From the NCBI GenBank assembly GCA_030151105.1, contig JASLEN010000401.1, positions 1 to 7,508 on the forward strand: 7,508 nt of DNA. Reading direction: 5' to 3'. Positions 1 through 7,352 of this stretch are shown piece by piece. The stretch's first letter is position 1; the number at the start of each line of letters is the position of its first letter. A program made the translations under genes and the position numbers. The DNA comes from Dysgonomonas sp. (GTDB taxonomy: Bacteria; Bacteroidota; Bacteroidia; Bacteroidales; Dysgonomonadaceae). Below the pieces are notes generated by a model that did not search any database, was not told the origin of the DNA, and was given only the letters and a program-made list of their open reading frames with translations.

Positions 1-2
1 CT

Positions 3-1589
3 AGAATGAACGAAATGGAATTTCTAGATATGGAGGCTCTAGCTATGCGTCACAAAAGACACCTTTATGAAAGACATTGGAGAAAAGCAGAGAAAGAGTG
101 TCTCAACAATTTGAAGAATGGGAAGGACACTTTAGGAGTCTATAAGAAGCATATTGACAATTATAAAAAAGACTACGTCAATTTTGTGAAAAATAAGTTT
201 TCGTTGAGATGGCTTGACACGGTAGATGTAAATGTTAATCTGCATCATCAGAAAGATAGTGTTTTGGTGCGAAGCTATGTTCCAAGATCATTCAGACAGA
301 TTCATGAGAGAGGTTTAACATTGGCAGATATCAAGGCAAAACCTTTCACTAAAGAGGATTCTATCAAAATTGCTAAAAGGCACTATATGATAGATGAAAT
401 AGTGTTGAATGAAATAAACATGAATCGTAAAGGAGATGTGTTCAACGAGATTGTTCAATTTCCCTATCGTGAAGAGTCTGCAACTGTACGTCTAGATACT
501 GTTATTTCTGGAGAAAATCATGTTGTCTATCATTATAAACAAGATTGGAAAGTACAACCAGGAATGAAGAACTTGAGAATTGTACTAAATGGCAAGGTGG
601 AAGCTGTAGATAGATCTATGTTTGAGTTTCCTAATTCCGACACGCTGACATTCTTGATAGCATCATTGTCTCAAATGCTAGATGAGTCTTTGGTAACCAA
701 ACGTGAGCATCTTAAGAAATATATGTTTGATAGAATTAGTGCTTATCCAAGTTATAGAACTAGCAAGGCGTATAAATGGGACGAAAAAGCTAATGCTGAA
801 ACATTAGACAAGTTGTTGGAAGCATATAATGTTTATGCATCTCGCCCAGAGCTTGCTGTGGATAGTATTGTAATTGAGTCGTCAACAGACTTGCGAGGCG
901 ATTGGAGCGAAAACTATGATTTGTCATATCACAGAGCCAATTCTGTTCTTGATTATTTGAAAACGAGAATCAACGTGCCAATCTCAGTCAAGCCCAAGGG
1001 TGAAGACTGGAACACTCTGGTACGAGAAATTAAATCTCGTAAAGATATGCCCAATGGTAGCACGATCATAGATATTTTATCTAAAGCTACATTCCCAGAT
1101 AAGACAGAGGAAGAAATAAAGCAACTCTATCCAGAGGATTATGCTGTTATGCGAGATGAGATTTATCCGAAACTGCAACGATTTGACTTCCGTATTAATA
1201 TCAGCAGGCCAGATATAGAGGAGGATACTGTTAGAGAAACTTATCGTGAGGATTATGCTGAGGGAATCAGGTTGCTGAAGGAGAGAGAATATAAAGCAGC
1301 GCTAGAAATATTGGCTAACTATCCAGACTACAATGCTGCTTTGTGTTTAGTCTCATTAGGACATAATAAAAAGGCACAAGAGGTGCTTGTGAAATTGCCA
1401 GAAACTGCAAAAAATAAATACCTGTTGGCTGTCATTCATGCTCGTAATAACGAGAAATCAGAAGCTACTGCATGCTTGATGAGAGCTTGCCAACTAGACC
1501 CTGATATTTATCATCGCATTAGCTTAGATTCCGATCTTAATAAATTGGTGTCAGAACTCAATCTCTGGCCGAAGTTGGCTAGCCTATAA
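3..1589 (+). CDS. OmpA-like domain protein with C-terminal TPR-like repeats (5'-partial)
   Basis: The reading frame is open to the left edge, and no signal peptide is seen at the first Met (base 6), so the true start probably lies upstream; residues are numbered from that Met. The N-terminal ~80 residues are highly charged and helical, followed by a beta-rich part (about 80-220). Residues 286-320 carry an OmpA-like (peptidoglycan-associating) signature: T294-D295, G298, N303, L306-S307, R310-A311. D295 and R310 are 15 residues apart, the spacing known for the Asp/Arg pair that binds diaminopimelate in OmpA of Acinetobacter. An unusually long charged insert separates this from the likely last strand near residue 395 (FDFRINIS). 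Residues 415-527 form amphipathic helices like degenerate TPRs. The inferred role is a periplasmic or outer-membrane protein tethered to peptidoglycan. Some Bacteroidales proteins of fimbrial loci (DUF3868 type) have a comparable layout, but I cannot assign that family. The next gene follows after 53 bases and is probably in the same operon. Confidence 0.5.
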   Translation, partial: RMNEMEFLDMEALAMRHKRHLYERHWRKAEKECLNNLKNGKDTLGVYKKHIDNYKKDYVNFVKNKFSLRWLDTVDVNVNLHHQKDSVLVRSYVPRSFRQIHERGLTLADIKAKPFTKEDSIKIAKRHYMIDEIVLNEINMNRKGDVFNEIVQFPYREESATVRLDTVISGENHVVYHYKQDWKVQPGMKNLRIVLNGKVEAVDRSMFEFPNSDTLTFLIASLSQMLDESLVTKREHLKKYMFDRISAYPSYRTSKAYKWDEKANAETLDKLLEAYNVYASRPELAVDSIVIESSTDLRGDWSENYDLSYHRANSVLDYLKTRINVPISVKPKGEDWNTLVREIKSRKDMPNGSTIIDILSKATFPDKTEEEIKQLYPEDYAVMRDEIYPKLQRFDFRINISRPDIEEDTVRETYREDYAEGIRLLKEREYKAALEILANYPDYNAALCLVSLGHNKKAQEVLVKLPETAKNKYLLAVIHARNNEKSEATACLMRACQLDPDIYHRISLDSDLNKLVSELNLWPKLASL

Positions 1590-1642
1590 AATGAGTTGCG
1601 ATACTAATAACCGAAAATAAATAACTAAACAATAATCAAAAT

Positions 1643-2323
1643 ATGAAATATCTAAAGTATGCACTTCTTGTGCTAGTCTCTTTTTGTTCTACTATCGCTT
1701 TTGCTCAAGCAAGTGCAGAGGAAAGTAATGTAATCGGAACGGAATGGGAAACTGTATCATTAGGCAAATTGCAAAAGAAACCATTATTCAAAGAACCAGC
1801 TATCTCTGTACGCTTTACATCTGAGGAGGGCAGACAAGAAATGCATCTAGGATTGAAATATATGTTTACAGATGCTGTATTTGATGACGCTGTGCCTGTG
1901 GAATATTATAAAAATCAGAAGATAGAGTTTAATACTTCAGGAGGCAAATATGACTTGACTGCTGCAAAATATGCAAAGGCACGTAGAATGAATTATGTGG
2001 CTCAAAAAACAGCTGACCTGAAAGTGGCTTTTGTTGGTGATTTCACATTCTTGAAAGATAAATTAGTGAAAGGTTTCACTGTACATTATGCTCAAGGATA
2101 TCAAAATATCAGTATCAATAAAGAAGAGGCAGCTCTATTACAAGAGGCTTATAATAAGTTCGAAACGTTGATAGTGCCTAAATCTACAAAAGCAAAGGCT
2201 GCTACACCTAGGGCAAAAGTTGTTGAGCGTGTAGAAGTAAAAGAAGAAGTGGTGAAAGAAGACACTCCAGATTCTCCTCCAATCAATAAGTTGCGTAAGC
2301 AAGCTAAAAGATGGGGGAAATAA
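1643..2323 (+). CDS. Secreted protein of unknown function with charged C-terminal tail
   Basis: I do not recognise a family for this 226-residue protein. It starts with a clear Sec signal peptide: K2 and K5, a hydrophobic core at residues 6-18 and a probable signal peptidase I site after A19-F20-A21, with Q22 as the first mature residue. No lipobox Cys is present, so the product should be periplasmic or secreted. Residues 30-170 alternate short strands and helices with no catalytic motif that I can see. Residues 178-226 are a low-complexity tail rich in Lys, Glu, Val and Ala, with a proline-rich spot (DSPP) and a basic end (KLRKQAKRWGK), probably disordered. The ATG at 1643 is the only start that keeps the whole signal peptide. 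Its leader is A-rich with no Shine-Dalgarno, as is usual in Bacteroidota. It is the last gene of the left unit, 53 bases after the OmpA-like gene and just before a strong terminator, which suggests that the two products act together in the envelope. Confidence 0.85.
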   Translation: MKYLKYALLVLVSFCSTIAFAQASAEESNVIGTEWETVSLGKLQKKPLFKEPAISVRFTSEEGRQEMHLGLKYMFTDAVFDDAVPVEYYKNQKIEFNTSGGKYDLTAAKYAKARRMNYVAQKTADLKVAFVGDFTFLKDKLVKGFTVHYAQGYQNISINKEEAALLQEAYNKFETLIVPKSTKAKAATPRAKVVERVEVKEEVVKEDTPDSPPINKLRKQAKRWGK

Positions 2324-2376
2324 AAAACTGATATAATTAGTCGTATTATATAATTCTATAAAGTTTGTGTTGAAGT

Positions 2377-2419
2377 GGGGAATACTGCGATGTGAATCGC
2401 GGTGTTCCCCTTGTTTTTT
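2377..2419 (+). terminator. Intrinsic terminator of the left operon
   Basis: A 15-bp stem pairs 2377-2391 (GGGGAATACTGCGAT) with 2396-2410 (ATCGCGGTGTTCCCC); two of the pairs are G-T wobbles. The loop is GTGA, a GNRA-type tetraloop, and TTGTTTTTT follows directly. It lies 53 bases after the stop of the secreted-protein gene and has all the parts of a Rho-independent terminator for transcription from the left. The wobble positions make it more stable on the + strand transcript than a casual palindrome would be. Confidence 0.93.
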
Positions 2420-2618
2420 CTACTATATATTGACTCGTTTAGAGGAATAGTGATCTTAAAACTTTCCCAAAATAAAGATTCGTTTGCTGTTAATGTGTTT
2501 ATATTTAATTGTTTGTATTTGTTAATGGGTTCCATTTTTTATTTACAGCTTCAATCTACTAGCCTTTACTATTATCTTTATAGAATAATTTAATACCATT
2601 CGTAAAGAATACCATTTT
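2420..2618. other. Noncoding leader region before the GH55-like gene
   Basis: These 199 bases between the terminator and the next start are very A/T-rich and hold no gene that I can support. They must contain the promoter of the lipoprotein gene at 2619. A partial match to the Bacteroidota -7 element (consensus TAnnTTTG) is TATCTTTA at 2573-2580, but no TTTG lies at the right distance upstream, so I do not call a promoter. The last part carries the short direct repeat described separately. Confidence 0.6.
2592..2616 (+). repeat. Short direct repeat AATACCATT x2 just before a start codon
   Basis: AATACCATT occurs at 2592-2600 and again at 2608-2616, a 16-base period that ends two bases before the ATG at 2619. 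The related 9-mer TAATACCAT is found at 2591-2599 and again at 4985-4993, where its last two bases are the first two of the start codon of the M60 gene. The repeat is directly visible. Any role in translation or regulation is speculative, and chance is possible in such A/T-rich leaders. Confidence 0.5.
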
Positions 2619-4763
2619 ATGAACAAAAAAGGAATCACTGTTTTGGCAATGTTTGCAACTATATTGCTATTCGCTATATCGTGTTCTAACAAAGGGCAAG
2701 AGCAAATAGAAGATAGTATTGTCTATAACTCCAGTAATCATAGTATAACATTGTCGTGGGAAGCATTTGGTTCCTCAGGCGACTACATCATCAGTAGAGG
2801 TGGTAGCCGTTTGGCTTCTTCTTTTGTGCCGTTAGGTTCTACTTCCGACAAAACTTTTGTAGATAGTAGCCCAAATGAAAATAGGTATGAAAATTATTAT
2901 AAGATTACTCGTGATACTCTAACGATAATTCTGTCATTAGAAAAGCAGATATTTGGAGAAAATATGTATTTCTACGATAGAAAATATGAGAAAGTGGACG
3001 CTGCCAAAAATGAGATAAATACCCATTTTATAACAACAGGACAAGGAGGAGAAAATGGAGAATGGTCAGTGAAGCGTCAGGCATATTACTTGAAAGCCAA
3101 TGTGGATGGGCAGACCTACGATGTGGGAGGTTCTGAATCAGCATCTTCGCCAGAGTCTAATGCTATTGAGTTGGGCTTTTATTCTCATATTGGAGGTCTG
3201 GGCAAACTGCCATCTGATGTCAAATTAGGTTCTGTTTTCACAAGACCTCATCTTTCGGGAGGAGCTAATGCTACTTGTACTTTTTGGAGATCAATGGAGA
3301 ATGTTTCAGTAATGCGAGATTTTGCATGGACAGTTTCTCAATCCACTAGTGCTAGAAGAATGTTGGTCGAAAGCACTTCTAAATACATATCAGATATAGG
3401 AGATACTAATTTCTGGGGAAGTGGAGGTTTTATTGCTGATACGCATTATACAACTACTAGACCCGATTGGAAGGAGCAACAACAATGGTACACCCGCAAT
3501 GCTATTTTCCCAGTTGGTGCACAAGATATGGGTGGTTCATACAATATGGTTTGGCAAGGCTGTGTGAATGCTCCCAAAGCTGATGATAAAAATACTCCTA
3601 TTGCTTCTACTCCTATTATTAGAGAAAAACCTTTCCTTTTTATTGATGATGAAGGAGAGTATAAAGTATTTGTACCTGCATGGCAAACGGATAGAGTAGG
3701 CATTTCATGGTCAACTACTGATATGGGAGAAGGCGAAGTGCAAGATTTACTCACTTATTGGTATGTGGCAAAAGAAGGTGATACTGATATTGAAATCAAT
3801 AGAGCGTTAAAAAATGGGAAGAATGTGTTTTTTACTCCAGGACATTATGCGCTAGATGCACCACTTCAGGTTAATAGAAAGAATACAATTCTTTTAGGAG
3901 CAGGTATTGCTTCTGTTACATTGGAACCAACGGAGAAGAATACTTGGGGGTGTATTTTTGTAGATGACAAAGAGGGTGTTATCATAGCTGGTCTTTTGAT
4001 GGATTCGTTTAATAGCACAACTTATCAAATAAGAATTGGGGATGAAAATTCAAATGCAGATCATGCTGCAAATCCAATACTATTGACCGATATAACATGT
4101 AGAGTTGGAGGAGTACAATCAAAAAATATACAGATCGAAACTTCTATGCAGATTAATAGTAATAATGTTGTAGGAGATCATTTTTGGTTATGGAGAGCAG
4201 ATCATGGATCTCAAGTAGGAGGAGACGTGAGATGGGTGAGAGATAGATGTAGAAATGGCTTGATAGTAACAGGTGATGATGTAACCCTCTATGCGCTGTT
4301 TGCTGAGCATTATCAAGAGTATGAAGTGTTATGGTTGGGCGAAAGAGGGAGAACATTCTTCTTCCAAAATGAACCTCCATATGATGCCCCAAATCAAACC
4401 ACTTGGAGTAGCCAAGATGGCAAAGTAGATGGATATGCAGCTTTTAAGGTGGGTAACAATGTAAAAGAACATCATACAATTGGAATGGGCTCTTATGCTG
4501 TTTTCACAGGAACGGATGGAAATGTAAATAAGAAAAACGGTTTTGAAGTGCCAAATTCTCTAAATGTGAAGATGGAGAAAATGACCATTACACGTTTTGC
4601 TGGTACAGGAAATATACAGAGTGTAATAAATGGAATGGGTGGAAGCACTATCAACGGTACAAAGCGAGTTGCGTTTTATAGCAATTCTGGTGCACAACCT
4701 TTTGATGAAGTGTTTGTCTTACCTAGTAATGAGTCATACCCAACATATATTGAGATGGAGTAA
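2619..4763 (+). CDS. Lipoprotein, FN3-like plus GH55-type double beta-helix, probable exo-beta-1,3-glucanase
   Basis: This 714-residue protein starts with a type II signal peptide; the lipobox ends A19-I20-S21-C22, so it should be lipid-anchored, possibly at the cell surface. Residues 34-95 look like a small fibronectin-III-type domain (LSWEAFGSSGDYIISRGG). The remaining ~600 residues match the bacterial GH55 pattern, often annotated 'adenylyl cyclase' or 'coagulation factor 5/8' in Streptomyces. Landmarks are F222-W223-R224-S225-M226-E227-N228 in the first helix, G269-G270-F271-I272-A273-D274, Q287-Q288-Q289-W290, the interdomain segment around YWYVAKEGDTDIEINRALKN (residues 380-399), and AEHYQEY (562-568) with FFQNEPPYD (581-589). 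E563 and E585 are 22 residues apart. As I recall, this fits Streptomyces SacteLam55A, where Glu502 is the general acid and Glu480 lies in the water-activating network. GH55 enzymes hydrolyse beta-1,3-glucans such as laminarin; the exact substrate here is inferred. The gene stands alone, followed by its own terminator. A non-catalytic or differently specific beta-helix protein remains possible. Confidence 0.78.
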   Translation: MNKKGITVLAMFATILLFAISCSNKGQEQIEDSIVYNSSNHSITLSWEAFGSSGDYIISRGGSRLASSFVPLGSTSDKTFVDSSPNENRYENYYKITRDTLTIILSLEKQIFGENMYFYDRKYEKVDAAKNEINTHFITTGQGGENGEWSVKRQAYYLKANVDGQTYDVGGSESASSPESNAIELGFYSHIGGLGKLPSDVKLGSVFTRPHLSGGANATCTFWRSMENVSVMRDFAWTVSQSTSARRMLVESTSKYISDIGDTNFWGSGGFIADTHYTTTRPDWKEQQQWYTRNAIFPVGAQDMGGSYNMVWQGCVNAPKADDKNTPIASTPIIREKPFLFIDDEGEYKVFVPAWQTDRVGISWSTTDMGEGEVQDLLTYWYVAKEGDTDIEINRALKNGKNVFFTPGHYALDAPLQVNRKNTILLGAGIASVTLEPTEKNTWGCIFVDDKEGVIIAGLLMDSFNSTTYQIRIGDENSNADHAANPILLTDITCRVGGVQSKNIQIETSMQINSNNVVGDHFWLWRADHGSQVGGDVRWVRDRCRNGLIVTGDDVTLYALFAEHYQEYEVLWLGERGRTFFFQNEPPYDAPNQTTWSSQDGKVDGYAAFKVGNNVKEHHTIGMGSYAVFTGTDGNVNKKNGFEVPNSLNVKMEKMTITRFAGTGNIQSVINGMGGSTINGTKRVAFYSNSGAQPFDEVFVLPSNESYPTYIEME

Positions 4764-4799
4764 TAGGTGAGGTATTAGTTTAGTTACATTATTAATAAG

Positions 4800-4841
4800 G
4801 TCTCCGATTCGAATGCTAATGCATGAATCGGAGACTTTTTT
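4800..4841 (+). terminator. Intrinsic terminator of the GH55-like gene
   Basis: A perfect 11-bp inverted repeat pairs GTCTCCGATTC (4800-4810) with GAATCGGAGAC (4825-4835), followed by TTTTTT (4836-4841). The stem can extend inward past a two-base bulge by pairing ATGC (4813-4816) with GCAT (4821-4824) around a TAAT loop. It begins 36 bases after the stop of the lipoprotein gene and separates it from the M60 gene, which therefore probably has its own promoter. Confidence 0.95.
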
Positions 4842-4991
4842 GTCTCTCTTTCAACCATATTAAGTAAAGATAAGAACAAAAAGAGGAAGATGCTTTTTAG
4901 TGAGTCAAGTAACTTCGTAACAATTCCTTAATCAATAGTTTGTTCACAACTATTTGAAAAGGTAAACCTTACTAATTAAATAACTAATACC
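4842..4991. other. Noncoding leader of the M60 peptidase gene
   Basis: These 150 bases hold no supported gene and should carry the promoter and 5' leader of the M60 gene. TTTG occurs at 4939-4942 and 4953-4956, but no convincing TAnnTTTG element stands at the expected spacing, so no promoter is called. The final bases (AAATAACTAA, 4978-4987, then TACC before the ATG) are A-rich with no Shine-Dalgarno. The same 10-mer AAATAACTAA occurs at 1619-1628 in the leader of the secreted-protein gene. Confidence 0.55.
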
Positions 4992-7349
4992 ATGAATGAA
5001 TTAAAAAACACCAAGTTGAGGTGGAGAGCTGTTGTATGCTTATTTTCCATCTTAGTCTTTTCGATTTCGTTACAATCCTGTAATGATACAGAGGTTGAGT
5101 ATGTAAAAGATCATCTGATAGTGAAAGCTGACGAAGTTAAATTTCCTTCGGGAGCTTCTAGTCAGTCTGTAGCTTTAGAATCTTCTGTAGATCAAAATGA
5201 TATCCAATTGTCTATTGCCAAAGAAGGACAAAAATGGGCTTCTGTTGCTTTAAAAGACGATCAGGTATTTATTACAACACAAGACAATGATTCTGGTGAA
5301 GTAAGATCAACGATACTCACTATTATAGCTAAGAATCAGCGTCAGGATATTGTAATTCGCCAAGAAGCAATCGACTTTTCTGGTGATATTAGAGTGAAAG
5401 TAGATAAGGTGACTTCAACAAGCGAACTGATTGTGCTTGATGCGAATGGAGAGGTCGATCCTGTGCAGTCTCATTTAGCTATTCACATGATTGATAATAA
5501 TCCTTCTACCTACCACAATTCTAAGGTGGGGGCTGTTACCGATTGGCCATTCTATTATGATTTCTACTTTAGTGACGTTGATTCTATCAACTATATAAAA
5601 CACACATCACGTACAGATATTGGAATAAATGTATGGGGTGCAATTGGAGAAGTGGAAGTGTGGGTCGCTACTGAGAGTAAACCAGAGTTGGAGAAATATG
5701 GTGATTATGATCTAGGTATGGTCATAGAGGAAACTACAACCTTAGAGTTGGCTTCTACAGCTATTAAACCAACTCATATTCAGTTTAGAATCAAGTCTGG
5801 AGGCAATGATCGAGTAAGCTGTGCTGAGATGCAGTTCTATCAAGCTAAAGAGAGACAGTACTTTGACTATCTAACAATTTTTGCAGATGCTACTTGCTCT
5901 GAACTAAAAGCTGGAATCACTGAAAAAGAAATCAGTACAATTACAGATTTGTTCTTCAAAAATTTGGCTTACTCTATTCTTCGAGGCGAATATAACTTAG
6001 AGTATAGAGTGCGTGAATATAGACCCTACCAGCATCCAGATGTGATGTCACAAATCAACAAAACATCTAAATATAGTTTGAAAGATAATGCTACTGGTAT
6101 TGTAGCCGAAGAAGGTAAAGACCTAATCTTATTTGTGGGTGATACGAAAAAACAGAATCTAAGTTTGAATATCAGAAATTATATAAGTGGAGCAGAGGTG
6201 ACTTACAAAATTCAAGAAGGAATAAACGTAATTCAGCCTGCAACAACAGGATTGATGTACATCTATAATCATACAGAAGATAATATCCCATTAATTTTGA
6301 GCGATGCTGATAAAAAAGTAGCAGACGCAAAGACTGTAAAAATAAATATTTACTCAGGTATAATCAATGGGCTTTTTGACATTACGAAGCACGATCAAAA
6401 CTATTGGAATAAGTTGTTAGAGACTTATGCTACTTACGATGCTATAGATGTATTAGGGGTACACTCTCATGTGGCTTGGGTTACCAATCATTATAGAGAA
6501 GACAAAACCGATATAGTGATGATGACAAACTATATAGATAATCTTGTAGATCAACAAAAAGAGTTTATGGGGCTCTATAAGTACAATAAAGGCTTTGCAA
6601 ATCGTCAATATATTCGTTACGATAATGCTGTGCCAGCAGCCAATGCTTCTGATTATAGGACGGCTTATAATCCCAATGGTTATAGAAATGTATTCACCAC
6701 AGAGAAGGGCTTGCTTAGTCGCATGTGGGTTATTGGACACGAGGTAGGACACACTAATCAAGTACGTCCAGGTGTAAAATGGGCTGGAACAACCGAGGTT
6801 ACAAATAACCTATACGCAATGTATAATCAAAAAAGGACATTGGGAGAGGCTGAGCGTTTGAGCGACCCTAATGCTAGTGATGGATATGCAGCAGCATTTA
6901 AAAAAATTATAGAGGTTAATAATTATTGGTTCTTACCCGAAGAGCCTAATAATCATATTCCTAAAGTAGCTCCATTCTGGCAATTGTATCTGTATTTTGC
7001 AGAGATTGAAGGGCAAACTGATTTCTATAAAGACTTATTTGAACATTTTAGAACTACCAAAGATATCACAGGTGGTAATATGGATGAGAACCTACATCGA
7101 GAATTGCAATTCGACTTTATAAGACAAGTTTGTCGTATCGGGAACACTAATATGCTAGATTTTTTCGAGAAATGGGGGTTCCTAAAAGTTGGGGATAACA
7201 CCATCAATGACTATGGCAATAAGAGAATTTATATCACTCAAAAGCAAATAGATGCTTTTAAAGCAGAGATAAATGCCAAAGGATATCCTATGCCAAGTGT
7301 TGAAGTGCATACGATTACGGACGAAAATTACAAAACGATTAAAAAATAA
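4992..7349 (+). CDS. M60-like (enhancin-type) zinc metallopeptidase lipoprotein with BACON and F5/8-type domains
   Basis: The 785-residue product has a type II signal peptide with lipobox L27-Q28-S29-C30, followed by acidic residues (NDTEVE) typical of surface-exposed Bacteroidota lipoproteins. Residues 42-126 form a BACON-like beta-sandwich ending in the characteristic DIVIRQEA strand. Residues 133-284 look like an F5/8 type C (CBM32-like) domain, with MIDNNPSTYHNS early and a final strand near AEMQFYQ. From about 290 to the end lies the M60-like region: a beta-rich entry part with GIVAEEGKDLILFVGD, then the zinc site G582-H583-E584-V585-G586-H587-T588-N589-Q590 with E602 as the likely third ligand (HExxH then 14 residues then Glu), and a conserved APFWQLYLYF segment (residues 660-669). 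The catalytic Glu is E584. Known relatives such as BT4244 of Bacteroides thetaiotaomicron cleave O-glycosylated mucin-type proteins beside the glycan, and that role is inferred here. A lipoprotein gene starts 3 bases downstream, so the two are probably co-transcribed. The length is close to that of characterised family members. Confidence 0.92.
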   Translation: MNELKNTKLRWRAVVCLFSILVFSISLQSCNDTEVEYVKDHLIVKADEVKFPSGASSQSVALESSVDQNDIQLSIAKEGQKWASVALKDDQVFITTQDNDSGEVRSTILTIIAKNQRQDIVIRQEAIDFSGDIRVKVDKVTSTSELIVLDANGEVDPVQSHLAIHMIDNNPSTYHNSKVGAVTDWPFYYDFYFSDVDSINYIKHTSRTDIGINVWGAIGEVEVWVATESKPELEKYGDYDLGMVIEETTTLELASTAIKPTHIQFRIKSGGNDRVSCAEMQFYQAKERQYFDYLTIFADATCSELKAGITEKEISTITDLFFKNLAYSILRGEYNLEYRVREYRPYQHPDVMSQINKTSKYSLKDNATGIVAEEGKDLILFVGDTKKQNLSLNIRNYISGAEVTYKIQEGINVIQPATTGLMYIYNHTEDNIPLILSDADKKVADAKTVKINIYSGIINGLFDITKHDQNYWNKLLETYATYDAIDVLGVHSHVAWVTNHYREDKTDIVMMTNYIDNLVDQQKEFMGLYKYNKGFANRQYIRYDNAVPAANASDYRTAYNPNGYRNVFTTEKGLLSRMWVIGHEVGHTNQVRPGVKWAGTTEVTNNLYAMYNQKRTLGEAERLSDPNASDGYAAAFKKIIEVNNYWFLPEEPNNHIPKVAPFWQLYLYFAEIEGQTDFYKDLFEHFRTTKDITGGNMDENLHRELQFDFIRQVCRIGNTNMLDFFEKWGFLKVGDNTINDYGNKRIYITQKQIDAFKAEINAKGYPMPSVEVHTITDENYKTIKK

Positions 7350-7352
7350 GTG

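Noticed and set aside
2573..2580. TATCTTTA as a -7 promoter element for the GH55-like gene
   Set aside because: It matches TAnnTTTG except for the last base, but no TTTG -33 element lies 19-21 bases upstream, and such matches are common in A/T-rich DNA.
2402..2593. A 63-codon hydrophobic reading frame on the + strand
   Set aside because: It starts at a GTG inside the right arm of the terminator stem, runs through the T-tract and very A/T-rich DNA, and has no domain, signal logic or initiation context. It is most likely chance translation of noncoding sequence.
3446..3754. Minus-strand open frame inside the GH55-like gene
   Set aside because: It is fully antisense to a well-supported coding region and its translation has no recognisable domain.
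4153..4392. Minus-strand open frame across the catalytic end of the GH55-like gene
   Set aside because: It is antisense to the most conserved part of a real gene; the His- and Leu-rich composition is a by-product of the opposite strand.
4939..4970. TTTG at 4939-4942 with TAAACCTT at 4963-4970 as a promoter for the M60 gene
   Set aside because: The 20-base spacing is suitable, but the -7 half matches the consensus poorly, so this is not called.
6453..6761. Minus-strand open frame opposite the M60 zinc site
   Set aside because: It is antisense to conserved catalytic codons, with no independent evidence of coding.
7025..7207. Minus-strand 60-codon frame near the 3' end of the M60 gene
   Set aside because: Short, antisense to a supported gene, and with no features of its own.
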